Positions 23,604-31,235 of a stretch of 64,000 nt of DNA are shown in pieces. Numbering within the stretch: position 1 is the first letter of the stretch; every line of letters starts with the position of its first letter. The position numbers were made by a program, and so were the translations under genes. Source of the DNA: Archangium gephyra (GTDB taxonomy: Bacteria; Myxococcota; Myxococcia; Myxococcales; Myxococcaceae); assembly GCF_001027285.1 (NCBI RefSeq), contig NZ_CP011509.1, forward strand, positions 4,968,501-5,032,500, written 5' to 3'. The notes beneath the pieces are model-generated. The model was not told where the DNA came from. It saw only the letters and a list, made by a program, of their open reading frames with translations, and did not search any database.

Positions 23604-25903
23604 CTATTCGAACCATCAGTGTGCTCGGCGCGATGGTCGCAGTGTCGCTCGCAACCGCCGGACCGACTGCTGCTCAGCAGGTCGACATCCGCGCGCGAAT
23701 TTCCATCTGCTATAGCATGGGGGCGATCACTCCTGCCTCGATGGCAGTGTGCTCTGGACGGCTGGTCTCGGGACCGCAGTTCGAGTCCTGCATGCGGGGT
23801 GGCCCCTGCTTCGATGCGCCGGTCAGCCAGGGGGTCGTGATGCCTTCGACATCGTTCGTGCCTCCGGTGCAAGATCGCTCCTGTGGCACTGCCGGGCGCC
23901 CCGCCTGTCCTCAGCCGATGCCATGTGGGTATCTCGACACCATCGACTGCCCCATTTTTGGGATGAGTCAATTCGGGCCCGTGCAGGTGAGCGGAGCCTA
24001 CGGGTGCGGTGCGCTCGGCTATCCCCCGTGTCGTGAGCCGAGACCCTGCGGATATGTGGGCACGCTTCCGTGCGCACCACCGCCACCGGTCTATCTGCCG
24101 CCGAGTGGTCAGGCGTTCGCCGTGCCCATGCCGATGCGGCAGGCCAGCCTCGTCGACTTTCAACCGGATGTGCAGGTCGTCATGCCATCCGGAAGTTCCT
24201 TCTATCCTAGTGACATTCCGAAGCCCGGCGTCTTCGGGGGCGAACAGCCCGCAGGGACGCCATCTGCAGGCGCAGCCCTCGGCGTTCCCCCGGATTGGGG
24301 AACGGTGTCCTTTAACATGGGCGGAGACAATCAGCCGCCGCGCGCTGTCACCCAAGCCTTTCAAGTGGCCTCGACGCACGAGTTCGTGTCACCTGTCCTG
24401 CCAGATCTCGATCGGCTTGAGGCGTGCAGGACATCGGCCTCGACACCGGCGGCGTTCACGAAATGCGTGGTGGAGCGTGCGATGCCACCTGGATTTCGCA
24501 TCCGACGAGAATGCGCGGAGGCGTTCCCCGACCTGACCAGCGCGCTGCTGTGCACGAGCGATGACCCACGGCTGCTGGAGGCGTATACCAGGGTTGAGGC
24601 AACGACGAAGTGCGCGCGCGAGTACGGACAGTCAGGTGTGCAGTTCGAGCGGTGTCTCGCGAAGGTCTGGGCGGGCAAGAATGAGCAGGCCCTGAACGAG
24701 TGCGCGGTCAAGTCGAACAATTTCGAAGCGTATCGGACGTGCCTTGGCGCGATCTACCTGGCCGACAGTGCCAGCCCCTATGTGCGGTGCGCCGCTCGGA
24801 AGGGATCCGCGGAGGAGATCGCGGCTTGCATTGCCAACGAAGTCACACGTGAGCGGTTCCCGTCGTACGTCGCCTGTGCGGAGCAGGCGTCCGGGAACCC
24901 GGTGCAGACCGCTAGTTGCCTCTCAGGTTCTTTCGCCGGCGCGAAAGAGAAGGAAATGCTGGGGTGTATCGCCGAATCCCCCGCCGACGTACCGAGTATC
25001 ACTCGCTGTATAAGCGCTGGGACGATGGGTGAAAAGGAGCGCGCCTACCTCGAGTGCGCTGCTGCCTCCCAGGGAGACAAGACGCGGTGGGCGCTTTGCT
25101 TCGGACGTCACGCGCTCGGGAAGAACGAGCGCGCCTACCTTGAGTGTGCACTGCAGAAGGCGCCGAACACCTCTGTGGCCGCGTGCGTGGGGCGCGCTTA
25201 TCTCGGTTCGAGTAAGCAGCACGCGATGCTTCTGTGTGCGGTGAATGCGGGCGACTCGGCGACCGATCTGGCGGCATGTCTCGGAGACGGCGCACTCGGC
25301 GAGCGTGAGCGGGCCATCTTCGATTGCGCGAGACAGGGGAATGCGCAGGGGGTCGCCGCGTGCGTAGGCAAGCAGTTCCTCGGGCCGGACCAGCAGCAAT
25401 TTGTTCAATGCGCTGTCGACAACCAGTACAATTTAGGAACCACTGCAGTGTGCGCGATGGGCCCGAAGCTTGGTCTCAACCCGGAAACACAGATTGCTCT
25501 GACCTGTGCTGCCACCAGCGGCGGCGAACCAACGGTGTTCGCCTCGTGTACAGGGGGCCAGCTTGCGCAGCGCGAACTCGACAAGTGCTGGCAGGGCGGT
25601 GTCGGTACCAAGGATGGGTGCTACGGGCCGAACAACTCGTTGCGGAAGTTCTTCGACAACGTCGACAGCGAAGTGCGCACGATGCTGGGTGAAAAGAACG
25701 CGCTCTATGGTGCTTACAAAGCGTACCACCAGAACGTGCTCTCCCCCGGGCGGAACCACGAGTTCGTGAAACTGCTGAACTCCGGGATCAATGACCTGCG
25801 CAATGGCGCAGGCCCAAATCACGAGGTCCGTAAGGCGGGCAAGGCCGTGGAGAAGGCGTTCCACAAGGTCAGCAAGGCCACGCGTATCAAGATCAAGTGG
25901 TGA
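23594..25903 (+). CDS. Secreted cysteine-rich repeat protein, function unknown
   Basis: The product has 769 residues, starting at a GTG at 23594 that overlaps the previous gene by 10 nt and follows GGAGG. A signal peptide ends near TAAQQ. Residues about 30-260 are Pro/Cys-rich. Residues about 270-680 consist of roughly a dozen degenerate units of 36-38 residues, each with two cysteines about 14-16 apart (for example ERAYLECA...ALCFG followed by ALGKNERAYLECA), reminiscent of Sel1-like or disulfide-stapled helical hairpins. The C-terminal 90 residues are charged and Lys-rich. No catalytic motif was recognised. Because it is coupled to the M15-like protein, it may be its carrier, inhibitor or cell-surface partner (inference). 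Base composition is lower in GC than the flanking NRPS genes, consistent with transfer. Confidence 0.75.
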   Translation: MQLTIRTISVLGAMVAVSLATAGPTAAQQVDIRARISICYSMGAITPASMAVCSGRLVSGPQFESCMRGGPCFDAPVSQGVVMPSTSFVPPVQDRSCGTAGRPACPQPMPCGYLDTIDCPIFGMSQFGPVQVSGAYGCGALGYPPCREPRPCGYVGTLPCAPPPPVYLPPSGQAFAVPMPMRQASLVDFQPDVQVVMPSGSSFYPSDIPKPGVFGGEQPAGTPSAGAALGVPPDWGTVSFNMGGDNQPPRAVTQAFQVASTHEFVSPVLPDLDRLEACRTSASTPAAFTKCVVERAMPPGFRIRRECAEAFPDLTSALLCTSDDPRLLEAYTRVEATTKCAREYGQSGVQFERCLAKVWAGKNEQALNECAVKSNNFEAYRTCLGAIYLADSASPYVRCAARKGSAEEIAACIANEVTRERFPSYVACAEQASGNPVQTASCLSGSFAGAKEKEMLGCIAESPADVPSITRCISAGTMGEKERAYLECAAASQGDKTRWALCFGRHALGKNERAYLECALQKAPNTSVAACVGRAYLGSSKQHAMLLCAVNAGDSATDLAACLGDGALGERERAIFDCARQGNAQGVAACVGKQFLGPDQQQFVQCAVDNQYNLGTTAVCAMGPKLGLNPETQIALTCAATSGGEPTVFASCTGGQLAQRELDKCWQGGVGTKDGCYGPNNSLRKFFDNVDSEVRTMLGEKNALYGAYKAYHQNVLSPGRNHEFVKLLNSGINDLRNGAGPNHEVRKAGKAVEKAFHKVSKATRIKIKW

Positions 25904-26222
25904 GCAAGGGGGGACGGTAGCGGGTGCTGACGGGGACTAATCCCTCCTCGGGTAAGTCAGTTAAGGGTGCGCCCTGCATGGCGGAGGACGCCTCGCAGGG
26001 CCGCCTTGACCCAATATCCCGAGGGGAATTAATACTACCCGGTTGCGAGAGGGCCCGAGGAGGAGCGGGGGCGCCGATGCTACGCATGCAGAGGGGGCAG
26101 TGGCCGATACGCCGTAGCGGCAAGTGCTGAAGACGGCGGCGCACCTGGGGCAGTGTCCAGGGCGTCCGCCTCCGGTGAGAACACGGGCCATCCGAGGTTA
26201 ATTCCGAAGTGACCTCGTAGTA
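25904..26222. other. Convergent intergenic region, nothing recognised
   Basis: This gap of about 320 bp lies between two convergent genes (repeat protein on plus, PIN protein on minus). No RNA gene, strong hairpin with a T-run, or coding frame with recognisable sequence was found. Confidence 0.4.
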
Positions 26223-27371
26223 TTAGGGGGATGGTCTTGATTGTTGTGCCTTGCGTCTCAGGGACGCGCGGAGCTCCCGAAGTCTGGCCGCATGTTCCGT
26301 TTCTTCGATTTTGATTTGTGCGCTGAACTGCCATCTTCCGTCAGCGGTCAAGGCAAATTTCTTGTCGCCACCGAGCGCGCGCCGCAATTGGGTGCTTGGG
26401 TTTTGTGCTCGCGACTTGTGACCAGCACGCTGCAGTTGCTGTGCTATCTCATGGAGCGCAAGGGGCTCATCAGCGAGGCAGAAAATCCTGAGTAGGTGTT
26501 GTTTTAGCGTTAGCTTCTTTTGACGCTCCAGTAGCCTTTCGATCTGTGCGGACAGGCCTGCCGACTTTTCTCCAGAGTCGCGCAAATCGTCAAAGAAAGT
26601 CTTGAACGGCCACTCTGGGTTCGATTTCTGGGATTCAGGGGGAGGCTCTTCCAGAGTTGATGCGAGACATAGCGTGGCTACCGCAAGGCCCCCGAAAGTC
26701 AATCCCGCGAACCATTTCATGGGGGTGGAAAGGTTCGCGAACCCTTCGAACGCGCCTTTGATGGTGGCTGCCGTAAGCATTGTCCCCGTTGAAACCAGGC
26801 TATGCATTCCGGCGTGTTTCACTGCTGCGCGTGCATATTCTCGTAGGAGACGCACGAGATCCGCGTCATTAAGACCAAGGCGCGGGTAATCCGTCTCGTT
26901 CCAGTCGTTGTCTCTGCTTATAATTACATCCAGACCGAGTTCTTCGAATAGCTGTGCATGCGGAACGTCTGTTGGGTCGCGAGCAAGGAGTCGCTGGATA
27001 TTGACAGACTTTCTATCGCTCGGCTCGAAAAAGTAGATCTTTTCAAGAATCGCCTGCTTGGCAGATTCAATCCGCTCGCTGGGGGCTTTGCACGGAAAAG
27101 TTGGGAGGTTCCTTATGACTTCTTCTTTTACTAGAGTCGTGGCAAATGCGCGCAGTACACCTGCGTTGACCGCCTCTTCAAGGTTGGTCAGTGCCAAGGG
27201 ATTCTTGAGCTGAGCCCTGCACGAGATGGTTGAGAGCACCACGTTCGTATCGACCAGCGCGAAGATCGGGCTGATGACTGGTGGTGGAGCCTTGAGACCC
27301 GGGAGCTCTGGCCCGCCCGTCAAGTGCCGAAGATCGTTTGAGCGGAACTCAAGGAGCTTCTTGTTCTGCAT
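26223..27371 (-). CDS. Membrane-anchored PIN-domain nuclease with C-terminal winged-helix-like region
   Basis: The product has 382 residues from the ATG at 27371, which has GGAG 9 nt upstream; an in-frame ATG at 27458 would overlap the caspase gene by 52 nt. The N-terminal half is PIN-like: FALVDTNVVLS supplies the first Asp, an acidic E/K-rich helix follows, and SRDNDW and LNDADL supply later acidic residues. A hydrophobic segment (KWFAGLTFGGLAVATLCLAS) is one likely transmembrane helix. A charged linker (LERQKKLTLKQ) and an HTH-like region (LALHEIAQQLQ...ALGGDKKFALTADGRW) complete the protein. Expected role: a tethered toxin-like RNase. It lies directly downstream of the caspase gene on the same strand (35-nt gap), so the pair probably forms one conflict module in which proteolysis could release or activate the nuclease (inference). 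The gene is clearly less GC-rich than the window average. Confidence 0.75.
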   Translation of the reverse strand: MQNKKLLEFRSNDLRHLTGGPELPGLKAPPPVISPIFALVDTNVVLSTISCRAQLKNPLALTNLEEAVNAGVLRAFATTLVKEEVIRNLPTFPCKAPSERIESAKQAILEKIYFFEPSDRKSVNIQRLLARDPTDVPHAQLFEELGLDVIISRDNDWNETDYPRLGLNDADLVRLLREYARAAVKHAGMHSLVSTGTMLTAATIKGAFEGFANLSTPMKWFAGLTFGGLAVATLCLASTLEEPPPESQKSNPEWPFKTFFDDLRDSGEKSAGLSAQIERLLERQKKLTLKQHLLRIFCLADEPLALHEIAQQLQRAGHKSRAQNPSTQLRRALGGDKKFALTADGRWQFSAQIKIEETEHAARLRELRASLRRKAQQSRPSP

Positions 27372-27406
27372 TTCGGTTGGCTCCAATCCTTGGAGAAAAG
27401 GGTTCA

Positions 27407-28504
27407 CTAAGGACGTAGGACCCGCACGGGCCTCAGTGGCGCCAGTTGCTTGAGCCACAGCCCTGGGTGGTTTGCCCGGTGTTGCCCCACGTGCTGCTTG
27501 CGCTCGTCCACCACCGTGACAACGGACTGAAGCTTGCGTCCCATGGGCATTTGACCCAGTGGCAACGAGACGAAGAGGGGCTGTGTTACGTCGTTCGTCG
27601 CGGGTAGCACCCGAAGAGGTGCTGCGGTGTGGCTCCAGCCTGCTCCATCGTGAACGACATGGCTGACGGTAGTGGGCAGCAACTGGCGGCCAGTGATGCG
27701 CACCGTGTATTCAAAGCGGGCCGACAGGGGCGCTCCAGGCTGTGCTGGCAACTGCATCGGCTCCTGGCGAAACCAAGCTCCCCCAAGGGGCAGATGCACA
27801 TCGGTGAGCGCCATGGGGAGGTCGTCCAAGTCCCCGCTCCCCTGCGGCAACGGATCTCGGTTGCCGTGAAGAAGCGCGGCTGCCTCGGAGAGGATGCGTG
27901 CGGCGGAGACGCCCTGCTCACTAAGGTCCGGCCACGCACTGCGAGCGGCTTTCAGCAGAGCCGTAGTGAAGACGCCCTGGGCATTGCGCTCCTTCGCGTT
28001 CGTCTGCCGGTCCACAGCGGTGAGGACCCGGAGCCCAGGGTGCGCACGTTGCAACAGCTCAAGATAGATGGCGGCGGAGTCGTCCGGGGCGGGCAGCCCC
28101 GCGACTCCATCGAAGTATTGGTGGACGGCACCGGCTTGGCACGCGTCCAGAACGAGGAGATGCCAGTCAGCCCGGATGGATCGAATGGCGAAGGCGAGCT
28201 CCGTAAATTCCATCAGCCCGTCCCACGCGAGGATGCCCTGATGGGAACCGTGCCCCGCGAAGTAGACGACGACCTGCTCCCAGGTGTCGTTGGCTGCCCA
28301 CCTAAGCACCCCCCGAAGGTTTTCGAGAGTCGCCGACTCGTTCTTCACAAGGGTGACCTGGTCGAAGCTTCCGCCGCAGGCCGAGCGGAGGAAGCGCGCG
28401 AAGCGCTGGGCGTCTCCCACGCAACCGGAAAGCCGCGACTGAGGCGGCGGGTAGGCGTCGATTCCGACGACGATAGCGAGGCGCTTCATCCAGATGTATG
28501 CCAT
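27407..28504 (-). CDS. Caspase-like peptidase (C14/metacaspase family)
   Basis: The product has 365 residues from the ATG at 28504 (GGGAGAG upstream). The p20-type core is clear: RLAIVVGIDAYP strand, YFAGHGS with the catalytic His (residue 85), and LLVLDACQAG with the catalytic Cys (residue 122). The C-terminal 150 residues form a beta-rich extension without recognised family. Prokaryotic caspase homologues cut target proteins at basic or acidic residues and often execute cell death in defence systems. Gene order caspase then PIN nuclease on one transcript suggests protease-controlled toxicity. There is no attached sensor domain, so the sensor may be the C-terminal extension or a protein elsewhere in the island. 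Confidence 0.85.
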   Translation of the reverse strand: MAYIWMKRLAIVVGIDAYPPPQSRLSGCVGDAQRFARFLRSACGGSFDQVTLVKNESATLENLRGVLRWAANDTWEQVVVYFAGHGSHQGILAWDGLMEFTELAFAIRSIRADWHLLVLDACQAGAVHQYFDGVAGLPAPDDSAAIYLELLQRAHPGLRVLTAVDRQTNAKERNAQGVFTTALLKAARSAWPDLSEQGVSAARILSEAAALLHGNRDPLPQGSGDLDDLPMALTDVHLPLGGAWFRQEPMQLPAQPGAPLSARFEYTVRITGRQLLPTTVSHVVHDGAGWSHTAAPLRVLPATNDVTQPLFVSLPLGQMPMGRKLQSVVTVVDERKQHVGQHRANHPGLWLKQLAPLRPVRVLRP

Positions 28505-29482
28505 GGTTGAACTCTCCCGGGGCGAGAGCAGATAAGTATTACTGCGGCTTCCGACGCACGGAACGCCTGTTCAGGAGAGTACGGCGGGTAGACGAGTCAC
28601 ACAACGACTCCGGAAGGCGGAAACGTCCGCTAGCAACCTCTATGAGGCAGCCAGTGTAGATAGTTGTGCACTGGCAGGGCGCCCGTTCCATCGTCAGGTT
28701 GCCTTCTCGCTCAGGGGCTCCATTAGACCCGTCGCCCGGGTATTTGCCCCTGCAACGCTGCGGAGCCCAGCGCGGCCATTCAAGGCGGCTTCGGTTAGGT
28801 GCCCTCAGGGCAGCCGTTGAGCTGGCCAGCTTGCGCACGGCACGCGCACGACGTCCCCCCGCTGGGGCGGGGGAATGGCACAGGCCACCCACCACGGCAG
28901 TTGGAGGTGACGGGTTGGGCCGAGGTAGGAGTGCGAGAGGGGCACGCAGGGCCAGTGCGGTCGAGGCGAGCCCAGCGTCTACTGCGGCATGGGCCCTAGC
29001 AGGCCAGTTCTCCGCGGGAGCCTGTCTGCACTGCAGACGGGCGAAGCGCCATTGTGCCTAGCGCCGTGCAGGAGTTGTCCGGCGTGCCAACGCCTCGGCA
29101 CGGCGCGGTTGCTCAGGCAGGGAACTCGGGGGACTCATAGCCGCAGCGTGGGCAGGGCGGGCAGCGGCGAGAGCCACGTTACCGGGGCCAGCCCTTAATT
29201 TTCCGGATAACCCATACTGTGCAGTTACCTTTAGGCCGGTACGTTCGGCCGTCGGCCCAGCTACCTGTCCAGTTGGTCATGTGCTGCTACTCCACGAGGT
29301 GGGGAAGTGGTACTGCGAGGAGGCTGTGAGGGGGTTGAGGTGGGTACTTCAGAGGGGGGCAGAAGTGGGTACCAAGTGCGGTGTTTGGGTGGGTACCGCG
29401 CGGGGTGTGTACCAAATGGCCCCACGGGCGCTGCAGGAGTGCAATGTGGGTCGCAGGCCGGTAGGCTGGTGAGGCTGCGAAC
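28505..29482. other. Noncoding right end of the island (~980 bp)
   Basis: No gene is supported here. The first part upstream of 28504 should hold the caspase promoter. 28817-28851 repeats a stretch found at 18269-18302, 29166-29191 is related to the inverted-repeat arm at 22788-22816, and three GGGTAC motifs lie at 29342, 29367 and 29391. The final 60 bp are the upstream part of the direct repeat and should contain the tRNA-Leu promoter. Confidence 0.5.
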
Positions 29483-29524
29483 GCACGAGTGGCGAAACTG
29501 GCAGACGCAGCGGACTTAAAATCC
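29423..29524 (+). repeat. Right direct repeat, overlapping intact tRNA-Leu
   Basis: This is the partner of 17780-17881. It comprises 60 bp upstream of the tRNA plus its first 42 nt. If the island integrated here, the element brought a replacement 5' half and upstream region that restored the tRNA gene. Confidence 0.8.
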
Positions 29525-29568
29525 GCTGGCCCGAAGGGGCCGTCCGGGTTCGATCCCCGGCTCGTGCA
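29483..29568 (+). tRNA. tRNA-Leu (anticodon UAA)
   Basis: An 86-nt class II tRNA. The acceptor stem GCACGAG pairs with CTCGTGC (29561-29567), followed by discriminator A. The anticodon stem AGCGGA/TCCGCT encloses CTTAAAA (anticodon TAA). The variable arm (GGCCCGAAGGGGCC region) is long, and the T-arm CCGGGTTCGATCCCCGG is canonical. CCA is not encoded. Confidence 0.95.
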
Positions 29569-30028
29569 TTCCTAAGTGGTTGAACTCACTGAGGATTCTC
29601 TCCCGTCCCGCGCCATGTGCCCTTCTCTTCTGGACGGCCTTGAGCGGCACGCCGCGCGTGACGAGCCAGTCAGAAGGGACGGGAGAGGGCGGAGCATTTT
29701 CTTTGGCCGACGCCGCCACCTATGAGCGCGAACAGAAGGCCGAAGCAACCTCGAGGAGTTCCCCGAGGCGCCGTCTCACGGAAAGGCGGATAGGGGCTCC
29801 GTTGAGGGGGCTGGTGCACAGGGGCCGAGGAGGGCCGCGACCGGGTGACACACGCAGGCTGGGCGCCGGGCCGGTGGAGAGGCCGTGCAGCCGCTTCAAA
29901 AAAAGCACGGGCTCGCGATGGCTTTCACCCGCTTGCGGCGTCTCGGAGCGTTGCGAGAACCGGTTCCAAGCAGCCTTCCGCATCTATTGGTTCGCTGCCG
30001 TGTCTGGGCCAGAAGTGAACCCCCGCTT
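29569..30028. other. Intergenic region between tRNA-Leu and the radical-SAM gene
   Basis: About 460 bp without a supportable gene; a minus-strand frame reading across the tRNA (29516-29719) is an artefact. The converging ends of the tRNA and the nine-gene operon meet here. No clear terminator hairpin with a T-run was seen. Confidence 0.4.
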
Positions 30029-30595
30029 CTACAATCGGGAGAGCCACTCGGGCGGGAAGCCACGCACCTCCATGCGCCCCTCCGCGTCCAGCACCACCTC
30101 GAACTGGTTGGCCTCGTCCAGGACGAGTGCCGCATACCGTGGGCCCAGGGGCAACACCCGTTGGTTGCGCGAGCCACGCCAGCGAAGGCCCGTATCCCGC
30201 TCGGCTTCGTGGTAGCGCCCGGTGACGATGAGATCCGTCCGCTCGAGCACGGCCCGCCGGGCGGGGGTGGTGAGCTCGTCGAGCTCGTACCCGGTGAAGG
30301 TCATGACCGAGAGCCCCGCGCTGCGCACCCGCTCGAGAAAGGGAAGGAGTTGCTCGGCCTGATCCATCGGCTCACCGCCGAGCAGTGTCACCCCTTCGAG
30401 CCCGGGCTCCGAGAGCACTCGGGCCGCGAGCGCTTCCACGTCCCACACATCACGCGGCCGGAACTTCCACGTGTCCCGGTTCCAACACCCGGGACAGTGG
30501 AGGGAGCACCCCTGCACCCAGAGCGCGAACCGGACACCCGGGCCATAGATGTGGCTGCGGGGGGCGAATCCCGCCAGGTTGAGCGTCCCGGCCAT
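30029..30595 (-). CDS. Small radical-SAM / 4Fe-4S activase-like protein
   Basis: The product has 188 residues; its start ATG at 30595 shares one base with the stop of the upstream DUF1257 gene (TGATG). The CxxxCxxC motif CSLHCPGC (Cys30, Cys34, Cys37) binds the SAM-coordinating cluster, and VTLLGGEPM matches the GGE motif. Size and layout are those of NrdG-like activases, which make glycyl or other protein radicals or small modifications. No glycyl-radical enzyme is encoded nearby, so the target is unknown; small proteins of the same operon (DUF2997, DUF1257) are candidates (inference). It is the last gene of the operon. The upstream extension of this frame overlaps the DUF1257 gene in another frame and is not coding. 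Confidence 0.85.
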   Translation of the reverse strand: MAGTLNLAGFAPRSHIYGPGVRFALWVQGCSLHCPGCWNRDTWKFRPRDVWDVEALAARVLSEPGLEGVTLLGGEPMDQAEQLLPFLERVRSAGLSVMTFTGYELDELTTPARRAVLERTDLIVTGRYHEAERDTGLRWRGSRNQRVLPLGPRYAALVLDEANQFEVVLDAEGRMEVRGFPPEWLSRL

Positions 30596-31023
30596 CAGTA
30601 CGTGCGCCTCACCAGAACGAGTTGGAGCTCCTCTCCGCGGCGCTCCTCGCGGACGCTGTAGCCCATCTCCCGGGCCCTGGCCGTAATGGCTTCGCGGCGC
30701 GCTTCCACCAGGGCCCGCCGTGCCTCTTCCCGCCGGCGCTCCTCCTCCAGGCGTCGAACCTCGGCCAGCCTCGCGAGCTGGCGCTCCCGGGCCTCTCCGT
30801 AGGCCGTCTCGAGCCGCCGCTCCCAATCCGCGTGGACGGAGGTCGCGGGACGGCGGAGGATCCACCCCCCATGCCGTCGCTCCAGGCGGAGGGGCTCCGC
30901 TGCCACCCGCACGGTGATGCGGTCCTGCTCCACGGAGTAGTGCGTGCCGAGCGCCTCGAGCGCCTCCATCATGCAGGCCTCGTCGGTGAGGGGCGCGAGG
31001 GACTCCACCCAACGCAGGCTCAT
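30595..31023 (-). CDS. DUF1257 (Ycf35-like) protein
   Basis: The product has 142 residues. The C-terminus AITARAREMGYSVREE followed by LQLVLVRR matches the conserved end of DUF1257/Ycf35 proteins (AKKLGYSVEEE...LVLRR), and the N-terminal layout (a short strand, a helix around a predicted LTDEACMMEALEALG, then strands) also fits. A central Arg/Glu-rich helix (about 70-110) is longer than usual. The molecular function of DUF1257 is unknown; Ycf35 is conserved in cyanobacteria and plastids. Start and stop overlap both neighbours (ATGA with DUF2997, TGATG with radical SAM), indicating stoichiometric co-expression. Confidence 0.75.
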   Translation of the reverse strand: MSLRWVESLAPLTDEACMMEALEALGTHYSVEQDRITVRVAAEPLRLERRHGGWILRRPATSVHADWERRLETAYGEARERQLARLAEVRRLEEERRREEARRALVEARREAITARAREMGYSVREERRGEELQLVLVRRTY

Positions 31024-31235
31024 GGCTTTCCCCTCGTCACGTGGGCCGTCCGGGTCGTGTGGACCTCTGGCTCCTTCTCGCGAGCCTCCGCCGTGGGCGT
31101 CACCTCGTGGAGGGAGGCGATGTCCGAGAGCAGGGCCTCGAGCTCCACCTCACACGCGCTCCCCTTCAATCCGCGTGTCTCCGCCCGGAGCGACCCATCC
31201 GCGGCAATCACCACCGTCATGCGCTCCTCCTTCAT
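31020..31235 (-). CDS. DUF2997 small protein
   Basis: The product has 71 residues; its start overlaps the upstream stop by 4 nt (ATGA). MTVVIAADGSLRAETRGLKG, then SACEVELEAL, matches the DUF2997 pattern (strand-turn-strand with a D-G-x-V/L turn, then GxKGxxC and a helix). Its conserved Cys follows the KGSA segment. The family is very small and uncharacterised, typically encoded beside DUF1257 and Ycf46-like ATPases. A short C-terminal tail (HTTRTAHVTRGKP) is extra. A role as a small substrate or tag modified by the neighbouring enzymes is speculation. Confidence 0.75.
   Translation of the reverse strand: MKEERMTVVIAADGSLRAETRGLKGSACEVELEALLSDIASLHEVTPTAEAREKEPEVHTTRTAHVTRGKP

Larger units (their letters stand above)
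17780..29524. mobile_element. Genomic island at tRNA-Leu(UAA), bounded by 102-bp direct repeats
   Basis: A 102-bp segment is present at 17780-17881 and 29423-29524. The last 42 bp, the 5' half of the tRNA-Leu gene through the anticodon loop, are identical in both copies; the preceding 60 bp differ at about six positions. Homology stops abruptly after AAAATCC. The right copy continues into the intact tRNA gene, the left copy does not. Everything between is accessory: NACHT-WD40-PNP, secreted proteins, caspase and PIN genes, partly with visibly lower GC. No integrase, transposase or phage structural gene was recognised, so the element looks immobilised or mobilised in trans. Boundaries are inferred from the repeat. 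Confidence 0.65.

Noticed and set aside
17882-29422. Prophage
   Set aside because: No integrase, terminase, capsid, tail or lysis gene was recognised; the content is cargo-type accessory genes only.
29516-29719. Minus-strand ORF ending inside tRNA-Leu
   Set aside because: It reads across the tRNA (typical HEPGIEPGRP artefact peptide) and has no support.
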